Assembly: GCA_900770725.1 (NCBI GenBank)
Contig: CAAGLL010000067.1
Span: forward strand, 171,120-235,119
Reading direction: 5' to 3'
Origin: an uncultured Succinivibrio sp.
GTDB lineage: Bacteria; Pseudomonadota; Gammaproteobacteria; Enterobacterales; Succinivibrionaceae
Length of the DNA stretch: 64,000 bases
Below the pieces are notes generated by a model that saw nothing but the letters and a program-made list of their open reading frames with translations, made no database searches and had not been told where the DNA came from. Made by a program: the position numbers and the translations under genes. Of this stretch, positions 26,039 to 35,154 are shown in pieces (position 1 is the stretch's first letter; each line of letters opens with the position of its first letter).

Positions 26039-26572
26039 ATGGCAGACAACAGCGTGATTGAAAACATGCTCGCAAGGCGCAGCGTGCGCTCATTCGATCC
26101 AGAGCGCATGATCCCGGATGAGGACTTGAACCTCATCGCAAAGGCCGGGATCTGGGCCCCCTCCGGCAAGAACCGCCAGGCCACCGTGGTGCTGGTGATA
26201 AAGGATAAGAGGCTGCTCAAGAGCCTCTCCGAGCTCAACTGCAGGATCGGCGGCTGGGACAGCGGCTTCGATCCCTTCTACGGCGCCCCGGCGGTCATGG
26301 CCGTGCTCTCGAAGAAAGGCATCCACACCGCAGTCTGCGACGGCTCGGTCGTGCTTGAGAACATCATGCTCGCCGCCAAGTCCCTGGGCATAGGCTCGTG
26401 CTGGATCCACCGCGCCCGCGAGGAGTTTGAGACCCCGCTTGGGAAGGAGATCCTAAAGCGGGCCGGGCTTGAGGGCGAATGGGAAGGCATCGGCCACGCC
26501 GCCTTAGGCTACGCCAAGGATCCTTCTCCCAAGGCCCGCCCGCGGCTCCCCGGCCGCGTCATCACGCTTTGA
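26039..26572 (+). CDS. nitroreductase-family flavoprotein
   Basis: A 177-residue nitroreductase-fold protein that should bind FMN: MLARRSVRSFDPE gives the FMN-phosphate arginines, APSGKNRQ the second site, and GIGSCWIHRARE the conserved C-terminal segment. Such small enzymes reduce nitro compounds, quinones or other acceptors with NAD(P)H. A GGAGGG precedes the ATG. It is divergent from the porin and followed by rsfS after about 20 bases. Confidence 0.9.
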   Translation: MADNSVIENMLARRSVRSFDPERMIPDEDLNLIAKAGIWAPSGKNRQATVVLVIKDKRLLKSLSELNCRIGGWDSGFDPFYGAPAVMAVLSKKGIHTAVCDGSVVLENIMLAAKSLGIGSCWIHRAREEFETPLGKEILKRAGLEGEWEGIGHAALGYAKDPSPKARPRLPGRVITL

Positions 26573-26591
26573 CATGGAGGAGACCGCACAC

Positions 26592-26966
26592 ATGAGCGCG
26601 ATTGCTGCAAACGACACCCCAATTGCGGATGCATCGGCCCTTGCCAAGGCCTGCATGAGCGGCCTTGAGGACTTCAAGGCCAAGGATCTCGTCTGCATCG
26701 ACGTGGAGGGCCGATCCTCGATCGCCGACCGCATGCTCGTCTGCTCGGGCACCTCGGCGCGCCACGTCGAGGCCATCGCAGACCACCTGGCGCAAAGGCT
26801 CTCGCTCATGGGGGTCAAGGGGATCTCCATTTCAGGCGGCAAGACCGGAGAGTGGATGATCGTCGACGCCGGCGGGGTGATGGTGCACATCCTCTGCCCA
26901 GAGGCCCGCGAGCGCTACCGCCTCGAGGATCTCTACCGCGCCATGGGCCAGGGCGAGGCCTCCTGA
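26592..26966 (+). CDS. rsfS: ribosomal silencing factor RsfS
   Basis: A 124-residue protein of the Iojap/RsfS family, which binds L14 (uL14) of the 50S subunit and blocks subunit joining in starvation. Conserved parts seen: DFKAKDLVCIDVEGRSSIADRM, SGTSARHVEAIAD, GEWMIVDAGGVMVHILCPEAR and a final YRLEDLY. The ATG at 26592 has GGAGGAG at 9 bases; an ATG at 26574 would overlap that ribosome-binding site. It is followed directly by rlmH, the usual partner. Confidence 0.95.
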   Translation: MSAIAANDTPIADASALAKACMSGLEDFKAKDLVCIDVEGRSSIADRMLVCSGTSARHVEAIADHLAQRLSLMGVKGISISGGKTGEWMIVDAGGVMVHILCPEARERYRLEDLYRAMGQGEAS

Positions 26967-26967
26967 C

Positions 26968-27438
26968 TTGAAGATCCTCGTCATCGCGGTGGGCAACCGC
27001 ATGCCCTCATGGGTGCAGGAGGCCGTCGCCATCTACCAAAAGCGCTTTCCCCCGGAGCTGAGGCTCGAGTTCCGCGAGATCCCGCCCCAGCGCCGCGACG
27101 GGCGCGGATCCGAGCTAAAGGCGATGGAAAAGGAGGGCAAGGCCATCCTCGAGGCCATCCCCAAGAAGTCCCATGTCATCGCGCTCGACGAGCGCGGCCG
27201 GCAGTTCACCTCCGAGGAGCTTGCAAAAAAGGTCTCATCCTGGGAGGGCATGGGCATGGACACAGTGCTTCTGGTGGGCGGCCCCAACGGGCTTACCGAC
27301 GAGTGCCGGGCGCGCGCCTCCGAGCTCTGGTCGCTCTCAAAGCTCACGCTGCCCCACCCCCTGGTGCGGGTGTTCATAGCCGAGACTCTCTACCGCGCCT
27401 ACAGCATCAGCGCTGGGCTGCCCTACCACAGGGCTTGA
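26968..27438 (+). CDS. rlmH: 23S rRNA (pseudouridine1915-N3)-methyltransferase
   Basis: A 156-residue SPOUT methyltransferase (E. coli 155) that methylates pseudouridine 1915 in helix 69. Seen: KILVIAVGNRMPSWVQEA at the N-terminus, LVGGPNGL at the SAM knot and the C-terminal LTLPHPLVRV...YRAYSI..GLPYHR. It starts with TTG one base after the rsfS stop. Confidence 0.97.
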   Translation: MKILVIAVGNRMPSWVQEAVAIYQKRFPPELRLEFREIPPQRRDGRGSELKAMEKEGKAILEAIPKKSHVIALDERGRQFTSEELAKKVSSWEGMGMDTVLLVGGPNGLTDECRARASELWSLSKLTLPHPLVRVFIAETLYRAYSISAGLPYHRA

Positions 27439-27503
27439 GCTCCCCGTGCAGGCGCAGCACGCTCCTGGCTTTTCCCAGATCCCCTCCTGAGATGCAGGAG
27501 GCA

Positions 27504-27525
27504 TGCGGCGGCGGACGCCGCCGCA
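27504..27525. terminator. GC-rich hairpin between rlmH and metI
   Basis: TGCGGCGGC and GCCGCCGCA (9-bp arms, GGAC loop) lie between the convergent genes, followed by a pyrimidine-rich tail (ATTCCTTTCC). Confidence 0.55.
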
Positions 27526-27551
27526 GCCATTCCTTTCCTGCCTTGAGAGCG

Positions 27552-28241
27552 TCAGTGGGTGGTCTTCCTGACGATGATCCCGCCTATGAACTGGAAGATA
27601 CTGATCATCACGAGGATCACCGCGACGGTGAGCCAGATCATGTCGCGGTAGCCCATCTGGTAGCCATAGCGGATCGCGAAGTCGCCAAGCCCGCCTGCGC
27701 CTATGGCGCCTGCTATGGCGGTGATGCCGACGAAGCTTACGAACGTGATCATCGTGACCCTCGTGATCCCGGGGATGCTCTCGCGCAGGTAGACGCTGAA
27801 GACTATCTCAAAGGGCGAGAAGCCCATGGCCTGCGCCGCCTCGACGAGCCCCGGATCGACGTCCGAGAGCACCTGCTCTATCTGGCGGGCAAAGAACGGC
27901 ACGGTGCCGAAGACCAGCGCAACGAACGATCCGGCAAGCCCCGATCCGGTGCCCACCAGGAAGCGCGAGAGCGGGATCAGGAGCACCATCAGGATGATGA
28001 AGGGGATCGAGCGGATGACGTCGATCGAGCGGTCGCAGGCGGTGAAGAGCATGGGGTGCGGCATGATCCCGCCCTTTTTGGAGGTGACGAGGGCCACGCC
28101 AAGCGCCACGCCTAGGAACCAGGCGATGGTGCCTGAGACTGCGATCATCACCAGCGTGTCGGTGAAGCACTCGAAAAACTCGCCCTTGAGCGGCTCGAAG
28201 TTCGGCATGAGCCAGTTTATGAAAGCGTTCAAAGAGTTCAT
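27552..28241 (-). CDS. metI: methionine ABC transporter permease
   Basis: A 229-residue inner-membrane permease with five hydrophobic helices and the EAA loop (EAAQAMGFSPFEIVFSVYLRE, shortened here). It matches MetI in size and in the GAIGAGGLGDFAIRYGYQ segment. ATG overlaps the metN stop (ATGA). Works with MetN and MetQ to import D/L-methionine. Confidence 0.95.
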   Translation of the reverse strand: MNSLNAFINWLMPNFEPLKGEFFECFTDTLVMIAVSGTIAWFLGVALGVALVTSKKGGIMPHPMLFTACDRSIDVIRSIPFIILMVLLIPLSRFLVGTGSGLAGSFVALVFGTVPFFARQIEQVLSDVDPGLVEAAQAMGFSPFEIVFSVYLRESIPGITRVTMITFVSFVGITAIAGAIGAGGLGDFAIRYGYQMGYRDMIWLTVAVILVMISIFQFIGGIIVRKTTH

Positions 28242-29275
28242 TTGATCATCTCCGCCTTGACGCCCTGATCCCTGATGTACTTGACCGCAAGGGAGATGTT
28301 CCTCGGATCGCCGCGCAAATTCACCGCAAGCTTTCCAAGGGGCCGGCCCTTGATGTAGTCGATGTCGCCGTAGAGGATGTTCGCCTCCACGCAGTAGAGC
28401 TGGTAGATCCTGCTCATGAGCGCCTCGCCTGCCGACTTGCCCGTGTAGGTGAGGAACCAGATGTGGGTGCCGTCGCGCAGATCGGCAAGCGATCCCTGCT
28501 CGTCGAAGGTCTCGTAGAAGGCTCCGACGTTCGAGGCCATGTCGAGGAAGGCGCGCGTGGAGGGATCCTTCGGGTTGCTGAAGAGGTCGTAGACCGTGCC
28601 GCACTCGGTGATGCGGCCGTGCTCCATGATCGCCGCGCGATCGCAGATCTCCTTGACCACCGACATCTGGTGGGTGATGACCACGACGGAGATCCCAAGC
28701 GAGGCGTTGAGCTGCTTTAAGAGCTTTAAGATCTGCATGGTCGTCTGAGGATCGAGCGCCGAGGTCGCCTCGTCGCACAAGAGCACCTTCGGGTCGCAGG
28801 CGAGCGCGCGGGCGATGGCCACGCGCTGCTTCTGCCCTCCCGAGAGCTGCGAGGGGTAGGCCTTGGCGCGGTCGGCAAGCCCCACCATCTCCAGGAGCTT
28901 TTTAACCTTGGCCCTGCGCTCGTCCCTGGGCACCTTGGCGTGAGCAAGCGGCAGCTCGACGTTGCCCTCGACCGTGCGCGAGGGCATGAGGTTGAAGTGC
29001 TGGAAGATCATCCCGATCCCGCGCCGCATCGCGCGCAGCTCCGCGCCCTCAAGCGCAGTGACGTCCCGCCCGTCGATGAGGACCTTACCCGAGGTCGGGC
29101 GCTCGAGCAGGTTGATGCAGCGCACCAGCGTCGACTTGCCCGCCCCGGAGAAGCCGATGATCCCGAAGATCTCGCCGTCCCTTACCTCAAGGCTCGCGTC
29201 GTCCACGGCGCGCACCTCGCTCCCGCGCCGGCCCTGCGGCGGGTAGATCTTGCTGACATGCTCAAGTGCGATCAT
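28238..29275 (-). CDS. metN: methionine ABC transporter ATP-binding protein
   Basis: A 345-residue ATPase: Walker A GFSGAGKST (41-49), signature LSGGQ (144-148), Walker B LLCDEATSALD, and a C-terminal NIL domain (about 265-345) that in E. coli MetN senses internal methionine and shuts transport off. The ATG at 29275 has GGAGGA seven bases upstream; a longer in-frame extension to 29380 has no such signal. Confidence 0.96.
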   Translation of the reverse strand: MIALEHVSKIYPPQGRRGSEVRAVDDASLEVRDGEIFGIIGFSGAGKSTLVRCINLLERPTSGKVLIDGRDVTALEGAELRAMRRGIGMIFQHFNLMPSRTVEGNVELPLAHAKVPRDERRAKVKKLLEMVGLADRAKAYPSQLSGGQKQRVAIARALACDPKVLLCDEATSALDPQTTMQILKLLKQLNASLGISVVVITHQMSVVKEICDRAAIMEHGRITECGTVYDLFSNPKDPSTRAFLDMASNVGAFYETFDEQGSLADLRDGTHIWFLTYTGKSAGEALMSRIYQLYCVEANILYGDIDYIKGRPLGKLAVNLRGDPRNISLAVKYIRDQGVKAEMIK

Positions 29276-29421
29276 GTGTCCTCCATTCATAGCGCATGCA
29301 TGGGATCTTAGATTGCGCCGCGCGCTTTTGAAAGCGCCAGGGGCCCGGCGTTTCCCCTGCGCATTTGCCGGGCGTATCATTTGGGGAGACGTTTTTCAAA
29401 GCAAGTACACAGGGGCATCAC

Positions 29422-30261
29422 ATGAAATTCCGCTTTGCACTCCTCGCTGCCGCAGCGATCGCCATCTCATCGTCGGCCTTTGCCGATCCCACCGTGGTCA
29501 AGGTGGGCGTCGTCGGCGCCTACAACGCGCAGTGGGACACCGTAAACGAGATCCTCAAGAAGGACAACATCGAGGTCAAGCTCGTCAAGTACTCGGACTA
29601 CGCCACGCCAAACCGCGCGCTGAACGACGGCGACATCGACCTCAACGCCTTCCAGCACAAGGCCTTCCTGAAGAACGACATCGCGCGCAACGGTTACAAG
29701 ATAGAGGCCATCGGCGACACCCTGATCACCCCGCTGTGCGTCTTCAACAACAAGGAGCGCATCAAGTCGATGGACGAGATCAAGGACGGCGACGTCATCG
29801 CCATCCCCTCGGACCTCACCAACGGCGGCCGCGCCCTGAAGGTCCTGGAGGCCGCCGGCCTCATCAAGGTCGATCCTGCCAAGGGCTACACCCCGACCAA
29901 GGCCGACATCACCGAATATGTCAAGAAGATCAAGATCCGCGAGGCCGAGTCCGGGATCCTCGCGAGGATCCTCCCCGACGTCACCGCGGCGCTCATCAAC
30001 GGCGGCAACGCCTTCACCGCGCACCTCGATCCGGCCAAGGACTCCATCTACCAGGAGAACCTCGACCCGAAGGTCAACCAGGCCGCCCCGCAGCTTGTCA
30101 ACGTCATCGTCGCCAGGAGCGCCGACAAGGACAACCCGACCTACAAGAAGGTGGTCGACGCCTACCACACCGACGCGGTCGCCAAGACCCTGCTTGAGGC
30201 GTACAAGGGCGCCTTCCTGCCGGCATGGGACGGGGCCCATGGCGGGTACAAGGCACAGTGA
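29422..30261 (+). CDS. metQ: methionine-binding protein (MetQ/NlpA family), not lipidated
   Basis: A 279-residue NlpA-family substrate-binding protein. The signal peptide ends SSAFA-DPTVV, typical of signal peptidase I, with no lipobox cysteine, whereas E. coli MetQ is a lipoprotein. Core motifs: KYSDYATPNRALNDGDIDLN, FQHKAFL, IAIPSDLTNGGRAL, NGGNAFTAHLDP. It diverges from metNI over 146 bases and its stop overlaps the M20 peptidase start (TGATG). The ATG at 29422 follows AGGGG by seven bases. Confidence 0.94.
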   Translation: MKFRFALLAAAAIAISSSAFADPTVVKVGVVGAYNAQWDTVNEILKKDNIEVKLVKYSDYATPNRALNDGDIDLNAFQHKAFLKNDIARNGYKIEAIGDTLITPLCVFNNKERIKSMDEIKDGDVIAIPSDLTNGGRALKVLEAAGLIKVDPAKGYTPTKADITEYVKKIKIREAESGILARILPDVTAALINGGNAFTAHLDPAKDSIYQENLDPKVNQAAPQLVNVIVARSADKDNPTYKKVVDAYHTDAVAKTLLEAYKGAFLPAWDGAHGGYKAQ

Positions 30262-31385
30262 TGGCGCTTATAACCGATCTCGACTCCTACTGCGCAAAGC
30301 TCAAGGAGTCAGTGAACCAGGACTGCGGAACCCACTTCCCCGAGGACGTGAGCGCCCAGGCCAGGCTCTTTTGCAAGTGGTTTGCCGAGGCAGGCTACAG
30401 CTCCAAGGTCGTGGACCTGGGGCCCAAGGCCGGCAACGGCATGCTCGCGACCAACTGCCCGGGCGCGATGGAATACGACATCCTGCTCTCAGGGCACCTT
30501 GACACGGTGTTCCCGCGCGGCACCGCCGCCGCCCGCCCCTTCAGGCGCGAGGGCATGAAGGCCTTCGGGCCTGGCGTTGCCGACATGAAGGACGGGGACC
30601 TTGCGATCCTCTGGGCGCTCACCGAGCTGCCAGCCGACGTCCGCTCCCGCGTGAGGATTGCCGTGTGCTTGAACCCCGACGAGGAGTTCGGCTCGCTGCA
30701 CTCAGAGGAGTGGATAGACTCTTACGCCTCCCGCTCGCGCTTCGCGCTCGTCTTCGAGAGCCAGACGCAGCAGGGACAGTACTGCGACCGCCGCAAGGGG
30801 ATCTCCCACATCGACGTCTTCATGCACGGGGTGGGCGCCCACGCGGGCTTCTGCCCCGAGAAGGGCCGCTCGGCCATCAACGCGATGGCCAACTGCATAA
30901 TGAGGATCAACGCGCTTGCCAATAAGAACGTCACCGTGAACTTCGGGACCATCGAAGGCGGCACTGTCGCCAACGCGATCCCCGAGGAGTGCAAGGCGCG
31001 CATCGACGTGCGCTTCTGGACCAATGACCAGTGGGACAGGTTCGTCTCGGCGTTCAAGGCCGAATTTGAAAAGCCCTTCGGCAAAGACGTGCGCTCCGAG
31101 TACGACATCCTGCTGGTCAAGAAGCCGATGGTGCTCACCGAGAGGATCGGCGAGCTCAAGGCGATCGTGGAGTCCGCGGCAGCGGATCTTGGGATCAAGG
31201 CTGGCTTCTACGCCTCAGGCGGTATCTCCGACGGCAACCACATCTCCCAGTGCGGCACCCCGGTGCTCGACAGCTTCGGGCCGCGCGGCTATGACTGCCA
31301 CACCGAGAGGGAGTGGCTAGACCTTTCCTCAGTCAGGGAGTCGGTCGACATGCTAAAGGGGATCATAGGAAAGCTCGCGCGCTGA
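30261..31385 (+). CDS. M20-family metallopeptidase (carboxypeptidase G2-like)
   Basis: A 374-residue zinc peptidase. Metal and catalytic residues: H79 and D81 (SGHLDTVF), D108 (GVADMKDGD), E141/E142 (NPDEEFGS) and the C-terminal histidine in GYDCHTEREW; the dimerisation lid (about 185-300) contains GVGAHAGFCPEKGRSAIN. The M20 family removes C-terminal amino acids or acyl groups. Overlap with metQ suggests it frees an amino acid, perhaps methionine from a peptide or N-acyl form; that is inference. Its 3' end is repeated at 43615-43824. Confidence 0.92.
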   Translation: MALITDLDSYCAKLKESVNQDCGTHFPEDVSAQARLFCKWFAEAGYSSKVVDLGPKAGNGMLATNCPGAMEYDILLSGHLDTVFPRGTAAARPFRREGMKAFGPGVADMKDGDLAILWALTELPADVRSRVRIAVCLNPDEEFGSLHSEEWIDSYASRSRFALVFESQTQQGQYCDRRKGISHIDVFMHGVGAHAGFCPEKGRSAINAMANCIMRINALANKNVTVNFGTIEGGTVANAIPEECKARIDVRFWTNDQWDRFVSAFKAEFEKPFGKDVRSEYDILLVKKPMVLTERIGELKAIVESAAADLGIKAGFYASGGISDGNHISQCGTPVLDSFGPRGYDCHTEREWLDLSSVRESVDMLKGIIGKLAR

Positions 31386-31546
31386 CAAGGCGCGACGAGT
31401 TGCGCAAAAGGGCTTGGACCTGCGTCCAAGCCCTTTTTGCCACTGCGGCCCTGATCCATCCTCGCTTGATCGGGACTGTCGCCAGGGTTTTGCCAAGCGC
31501 GGCGAGGAGCCTTATGGGCGTGTCGCCCCCCAGGATGCCCTTTTTC
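31176..31546. repeat. left copy of island-flanking direct repeat
   Basis: This stretch (M20 peptidase 3' end, terminator, relic of an XRE gene) is repeated at 43615-43947 in the same orientation. Most positions agree, with scattered substitutions and one 38-base gap that removes half the terminator in the right copy. On the minus strand it ends with a relic of an XRE regulator (RLLAALGKTLATVPIK). Confidence 0.85.
31406..31438. terminator. strong bidirectional terminator
   Basis: AAAAGGGCTTGGAC (31406-31419) pairs perfectly with GTCCAAGCCCTTTT (31424-31437). It ends the metQ-M20 transcript, and the minus-strand 11-gene operon coming from the other side. Confidence 0.9.
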
Positions 31547-31684
31547 GACCTGACGCCTGCCATCTCTTCCATGAGCGAGATCGCGAAGTCAAAGAAGGAA
31601 TTGCCCTCATCGAAAATGCATCTCCCCCTGAACTCATGCCGCTCAAGTCCGACTGGCGATCCGTCCTTTTCCGAGTTTGAGCGC

Positions 31685-33307
31685 TTACCTACCGTCATCG
31701 AGGATCGAGCCAGGCGTCAGGGCCTTGACCGTCATCCTCCCGCGCACCCTCTCCCTGAAGTCGGCGACTATCGAGCGCAACTCGGCATTGAGCGCCCCCC
31801 AGTCCTCATCCCCGCTCATGGAAGGGATGCCAGGATCGCCATAGCTCTCGTTGTGCTTGTCGGAGAACTCGTCAAATCCCGCGATCGCGACATCGGAGGC
31901 GCCGAGCTTGTCCAGGAGCCTGAGCACGCAGATCACCGGATTGTCAAAGTGCGGCCAGCCGCGCTGGATGGCGCGCTCGTACCTGACCACGTACTCGCCA
32001 GGCCCCGGCTGCTGCTTGACGCTTGAGAGCAGGATCCTGGGAACGGACGCAAACTGCCTTGGGTAGGCCTCGCGGGCGTACTCGTACCTCACCTTGCTCA
32101 TCAGGAACATGTAGTCGTAGGAGTACTGCGGCAGGAAGGCGTTCACGCCTATGACCACGGGGCGCTCGGCGGCCATGTAGGCGTCGGAGGCTGCCTTGTC
32201 CGTGACCGAGGTCTTTCCCGGGGCCACGAGCAGCACCTTGCGCCCGCGCAGCGCCGCCCTCAGCTCGTCCATGGCCGCGGCGTCGTCGGCTTCCTTGTTC
32301 TGGTCCTCGACGTACTTTTCCTCGAGCAGATCGTAGTCGTACTTCACGCGCTCCCCGGGGCTCATCGAAGAGATGACGCTGCGGATCTCCTGGGCGCTCG
32401 CGCTGTGGCGGCTTAGCAGGTAGCTGATGTTGTTGACGTGGCAGCAGTACATGCCTGCGATGTAGTTTGGGATCGAGTAGCCCCACTTGTACTTCTCAAG
32501 GCACGGGACCATGTACATGTCGATGGTGTTCATGATGAGGTCGAGATCGTAGTTGCCGTAGTACTTGCGGTTGAGGAAGCTCGCGACCAGCTCCGTCGTG
32601 GCGTTGCCGGCGCCGCGGCCCATGCCGCAGAGGCTTGAGTCCACGATCATGCCGCGCCCCTGCCCTGCCATGTAGTGGGTGAAGAGCATGGTCAGCGCGA
32701 ACGAGAGCTGCTGGTTGTTGTGCGAGTGGAAGCCTATCTTGATGGAGGGATCGAGGTTGTGCGCGAAGATCGACAGGATCCTCAGGAGATCCTCGGGATA
32801 CATCGCCCCGAAGGTGTCCACCACCGAGATCCCCTCGGGCTTGAGCTCGTTGGCCTTGTCTATGAGGTCCAGAAGCTCCTTGTCGGTGTAGCCCAGGGTG
32901 TTCGATGCCTGGAAGAAGATCCGGTAGCCCTTGTCGCGGATCCTGGAGGCGACCTCGCAGCCCTCTGCGGCCTTCCCGCGCGGGAAGACCACCCTGACCG
33001 CGTCGAACGACGTGCCGTCGCACGGGGTGAGGTGGTTGAGATCGTAGCGGTCGTAGTCGATCATCACGACGTAGGTCGCCGCCGGATCCTTCGCGCCCAG
33101 GTACTGCCTCAGGTCGGACGGCTCGTGGTAGTAGCTGTTGCCCTTCACGTGGGGATCGTTCTTGAGCCAGCCGCACTCGATGATGTCCACCTTGGCGTCG
33201 GCCAGGCGCTTGATGATCCCGCGGATGGCGTTGGCGCCGAATTGCGACTTGTTGATGTAGGCGCCGTCGCGCAGCGTGCAGTCAAGCAGCTGGATTTGCC
33301 TTCCCAT
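31685..33307 (-). CDS. HMGL-type aldolase with extra C-terminal domain
   Basis: A 540-residue protein. Residues 1-310 are an HMG-CoA-lyase/DmpG-like TIM barrel: LLDCTLRDGAY (metal-binding D and catalytic R), QASNTLGY, FHSHNNQQL. The C-terminal 200 residues (from about RGRKVLLVAPGKT) form a second Rossmann-like domain seen in the 'aldolase catalytic domain' proteins of surface-polysaccharide clusters. The family joins or splits pyruvate or acyl units and aldehydes. AGGAG precedes the ATG. Last gene of the 11-gene operon; substrate unknown. Confidence 0.8.
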   Translation of the reverse strand: MGRQIQLLDCTLRDGAYINKSQFGANAIRGIIKRLADAKVDIIECGWLKNDPHVKGNSYYHEPSDLRQYLGAKDPAATYVVMIDYDRYDLNHLTPCDGTSFDAVRVVFPRGKAAEGCEVASRIRDKGYRIFFQASNTLGYTDKELLDLIDKANELKPEGISVVDTFGAMYPEDLLRILSIFAHNLDPSIKIGFHSHNNQQLSFALTMLFTHYMAGQGRGMIVDSSLCGMGRGAGNATTELVASFLNRKYYGNYDLDLIMNTIDMYMVPCLEKYKWGYSIPNYIAGMYCCHVNNISYLLSRHSASAQEIRSVISSMSPGERVKYDYDLLEEKYVEDQNKEADDAAAMDELRAALRGRKVLLVAPGKTSVTDKAASDAYMAAERPVVIGVNAFLPQYSYDYMFLMSKVRYEYAREAYPRQFASVPRILLSSVKQQPGPGEYVVRYERAIQRGWPHFDNPVICVLRLLDKLGASDVAIAGFDEFSDKHNESYGDPGIPSMSGDEDWGALNAELRSIVADFRERVRGRMTVKALTPGSILDDGR

Positions 33308-33331
33308 GTGTGCTCCTCATGCGGTCCCGGC

Positions 33332-34312
33332 TCAGATGCCGTACTCCCGCGCTTTCATCTCAAGCCTTGCGGCGATCCGCTCGGCAGTAAGCCCTGCAAG
33401 ATCCCAGATGTAGCGCTGGGACCCCGGCTTGGTGTAGCAGTCGTCAAAGCCGATCATCACCACCGGAGGCGCGTCGCGCAGCCCCGCGCGGGCCTCGGCC
33501 ACGGCCGAGCCCAGGCCCCCGATCACCGTGTGCTCCTCGGCTGTCGCGACGAGCGGGTATTCCCTGAAGATCGCCTCAAGCGCCGCGCGGTCGATGGGCT
33601 TGATGGTGGCGGCGTCGTAGACTGCGGCGCTTATTCCCCTCCCATCCAGCATGACGGCCGCATCCAGCGCTTCTTTAACCATGAGCCCGGTCGCGATGAT
33701 CGCAATGCCGCTCCCGTCTCGGATCCTGCGGAGGGCGCCGACCTTGAACTCGAAGTCCTCCTGGCTGACCGCCGGGCAGTTGACGCTGCCCGAGAGCCTC
33801 AGGTACACCGGACCGTCCATGTCGCACATCGCCTTGAAGGCCTTGACCGCCTCAAGCGAGTCAGACGGGGAGAGCACGGTCATGCCGGGGAGCGCGCGCA
33901 TGAAGGCGATGTCCTCGGTGGCCCAGTGCGAGATCCCGGACTTCGCGGCGACCACGCCGGCAAAGGTTCCCACTATCTTCACATTGGCGCGCGTGGAGGA
34001 GATGTTCTGGCGGATCTGCTCAAGCGCCCTCACCGCGATGAACGAGCAGTAGGTGGTGGCGACCGGCATCGCCCCCTCCATCGCAAGGCCCGCGGCGATG
34101 CCCATCATGTTCTGCTCGGCGATCCCGCACTGGATGAAGCGGTCGGGGAACTTGCGCCTGAAGCGGTCAAGCCCGGTGAGCAGCGCAAGATCCGCCGTGA
34201 GCACGCAAAGCTCGGGATGCTCCTCCGCCGCCTCCAGAAGCCCGTAGTTGAAGGCGCTGCCCTTCTGCCCCAGGAGCGAGAGCGCCTTGATGTTTGCAGG
34301 GGTGATCCTCAT
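33332..34312 (-). CDS. transketolase, C-terminal subunit
   Basis: A 326-residue protein with the PYR and C-terminal transketolase domains: QCGIAEQNMMGIAAGLA holds the glutamate that activates thiamine diphosphate. Together with the next gene it makes a split transketolase, as in many archaea and surface-sugar loci. The ATG at 34312 has GGAGG eight bases upstream; a TTG at 34318 overlaps the N-subunit stop. Confidence 0.9.
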   Translation of the reverse strand: MRITPANIKALSLLGQKGSAFNYGLLEAAEEHPELCVLTADLALLTGLDRFRRKFPDRFIQCGIAEQNMMGIAAGLAMEGAMPVATTYCSFIAVRALEQIRQNISSTRANVKIVGTFAGVVAAKSGISHWATEDIAFMRALPGMTVLSPSDSLEAVKAFKAMCDMDGPVYLRLSGSVNCPAVSQEDFEFKVGALRRIRDGSGIAIIATGLMVKEALDAAVMLDGRGISAAVYDAATIKPIDRAALEAIFREYPLVATAEEHTVIGGLGSAVAEARAGLRDAPPVVMIGFDDCYTKPGSQRYIWDLAGLTAERIAARLEMKAREYGI

Positions 34313-34314
34313 GT

Positions 34315-35154
34315 TCAATCCTCCGCCATGATCTCGGCCTTCGCCTGCTCGTACTGCTCATGGGTGAGCGCGTGGTGGTGCCACTCGGGGCGGTTCTCGA
34401 TGAACGAGACGCCCTTGCCCTTCACCGTGTCGGCGATGAGCGCGCAGGGCCCGTCCGCGCCCTCCATGGAGTTGAAGGCCTTGAGCAGTGCCAATGTGTC
34501 GTGGCCGTCGCAGCGCAGGACGCGCCAGCGGAAGGCCCTGAACTTGTCCTCAAGGCTCTCAAGCGGCATGAGCTCCTCGGTGTCGCCGTCGTAGCTTAAG
34601 CGGTTGCGGTCGACGATGAGCACGAGGTTTGAAAGCTGAAACTGCGGGGCGCTCATCACGGCCTCCCAGACCTGCCCCTCGTCAAGCTCGCCGTCGCCCA
34701 CGAGCACGAAGACCCGCCCAAGGCTCCCCTTGCGCCTCATCCCCATGGCCATGCCGATGCCGACCGAAAGCGCCTGGCCGAGGCTGCCACCTGAGTATTC
34801 AAGCCCTATTTCCACGTTGCGCGGGTAGCCGGTGAGCCTGCCGCCGTCCTTTTGGAACTCCAGAAGCTCGTCCCTGCTGATGAAGCCGCGCTCGCAGAGC
34901 GCCGGGAAGTGGGCGAGCGTGAAGTGGTTCTTGCCCGAGAGCAGGCGGTCGCGGTCCTCTGAGAGCGGGTTTGCAGGGTCGAGGCGCATCACCGCGCCGT
35001 AGAGCACGGCCAGGATCTCGATGCAGGAAAAGCCGCCGCCCAGGTGGGCGCCCTTGCGCCCGGTGGACCAGGCCATCTCAAGGCCTGCAAGGCGCATCCT
35101 CTTTGCCATGGCGCGAAGAGACGCCGCCTTCTGCCCAAGATCCCCTGTCACCAT
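34315..35154 (-). CDS. transketolase, N-terminal (ThDP-binding) subunit
   Basis: A 279-residue subunit with the ThDP motif GDGELDEGQVWEA (153-165) closing at NR, plus the conserved HLGGGFSCIEIL opening. Transketolases move a two-carbon ketol unit onto an aldehyde. The ATG at 35154 lies inside the end of the SDR gene and has GGAGG upstream. Being split and in this operon suggests a dedicated rather than pentose-phosphate role. Confidence 0.9.
   Translation of the reverse strand: MVTGDLGQKAASLRAMAKRMRLAGLEMAWSTGRKGAHLGGGFSCIEILAVLYGAVMRLDPANPLSEDRDRLLSGKNHFTLAHFPALCERGFISRDELLEFQKDGGRLTGYPRNVEIGLEYSGGSLGQALSVGIGMAMGMRRKGSLGRVFVLVGDGELDEGQVWEAVMSAPQFQLSNLVLIVDRNRLSYDGDTEELMPLESLEDKFRAFRWRVLRCDGHDTLALLKAFNSMEGADGPCALIADTVKGKGVSFIENRPEWHHHALTHEQYEQAKAEIMAED

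Noticed and set aside
29386..29393. AGACGTTT as a MetJ box before metQ
   Set aside because: Only one imperfect 8-mer is present; MetJ needs at least two tandem boxes.
31363..31698. 111-codon minus-strand frame in the left repeat
   Set aside because: It fuses a worn XRE relic to non-homologous sequence and reads through the terminator and the M20 gene end; treated as pseudogene material.
32675..34594. 639-codon open frame antisense to the aldolase and transketolase genes
   Set aside because: It spans two clear genes and their junction on the other strand and has shadow composition.
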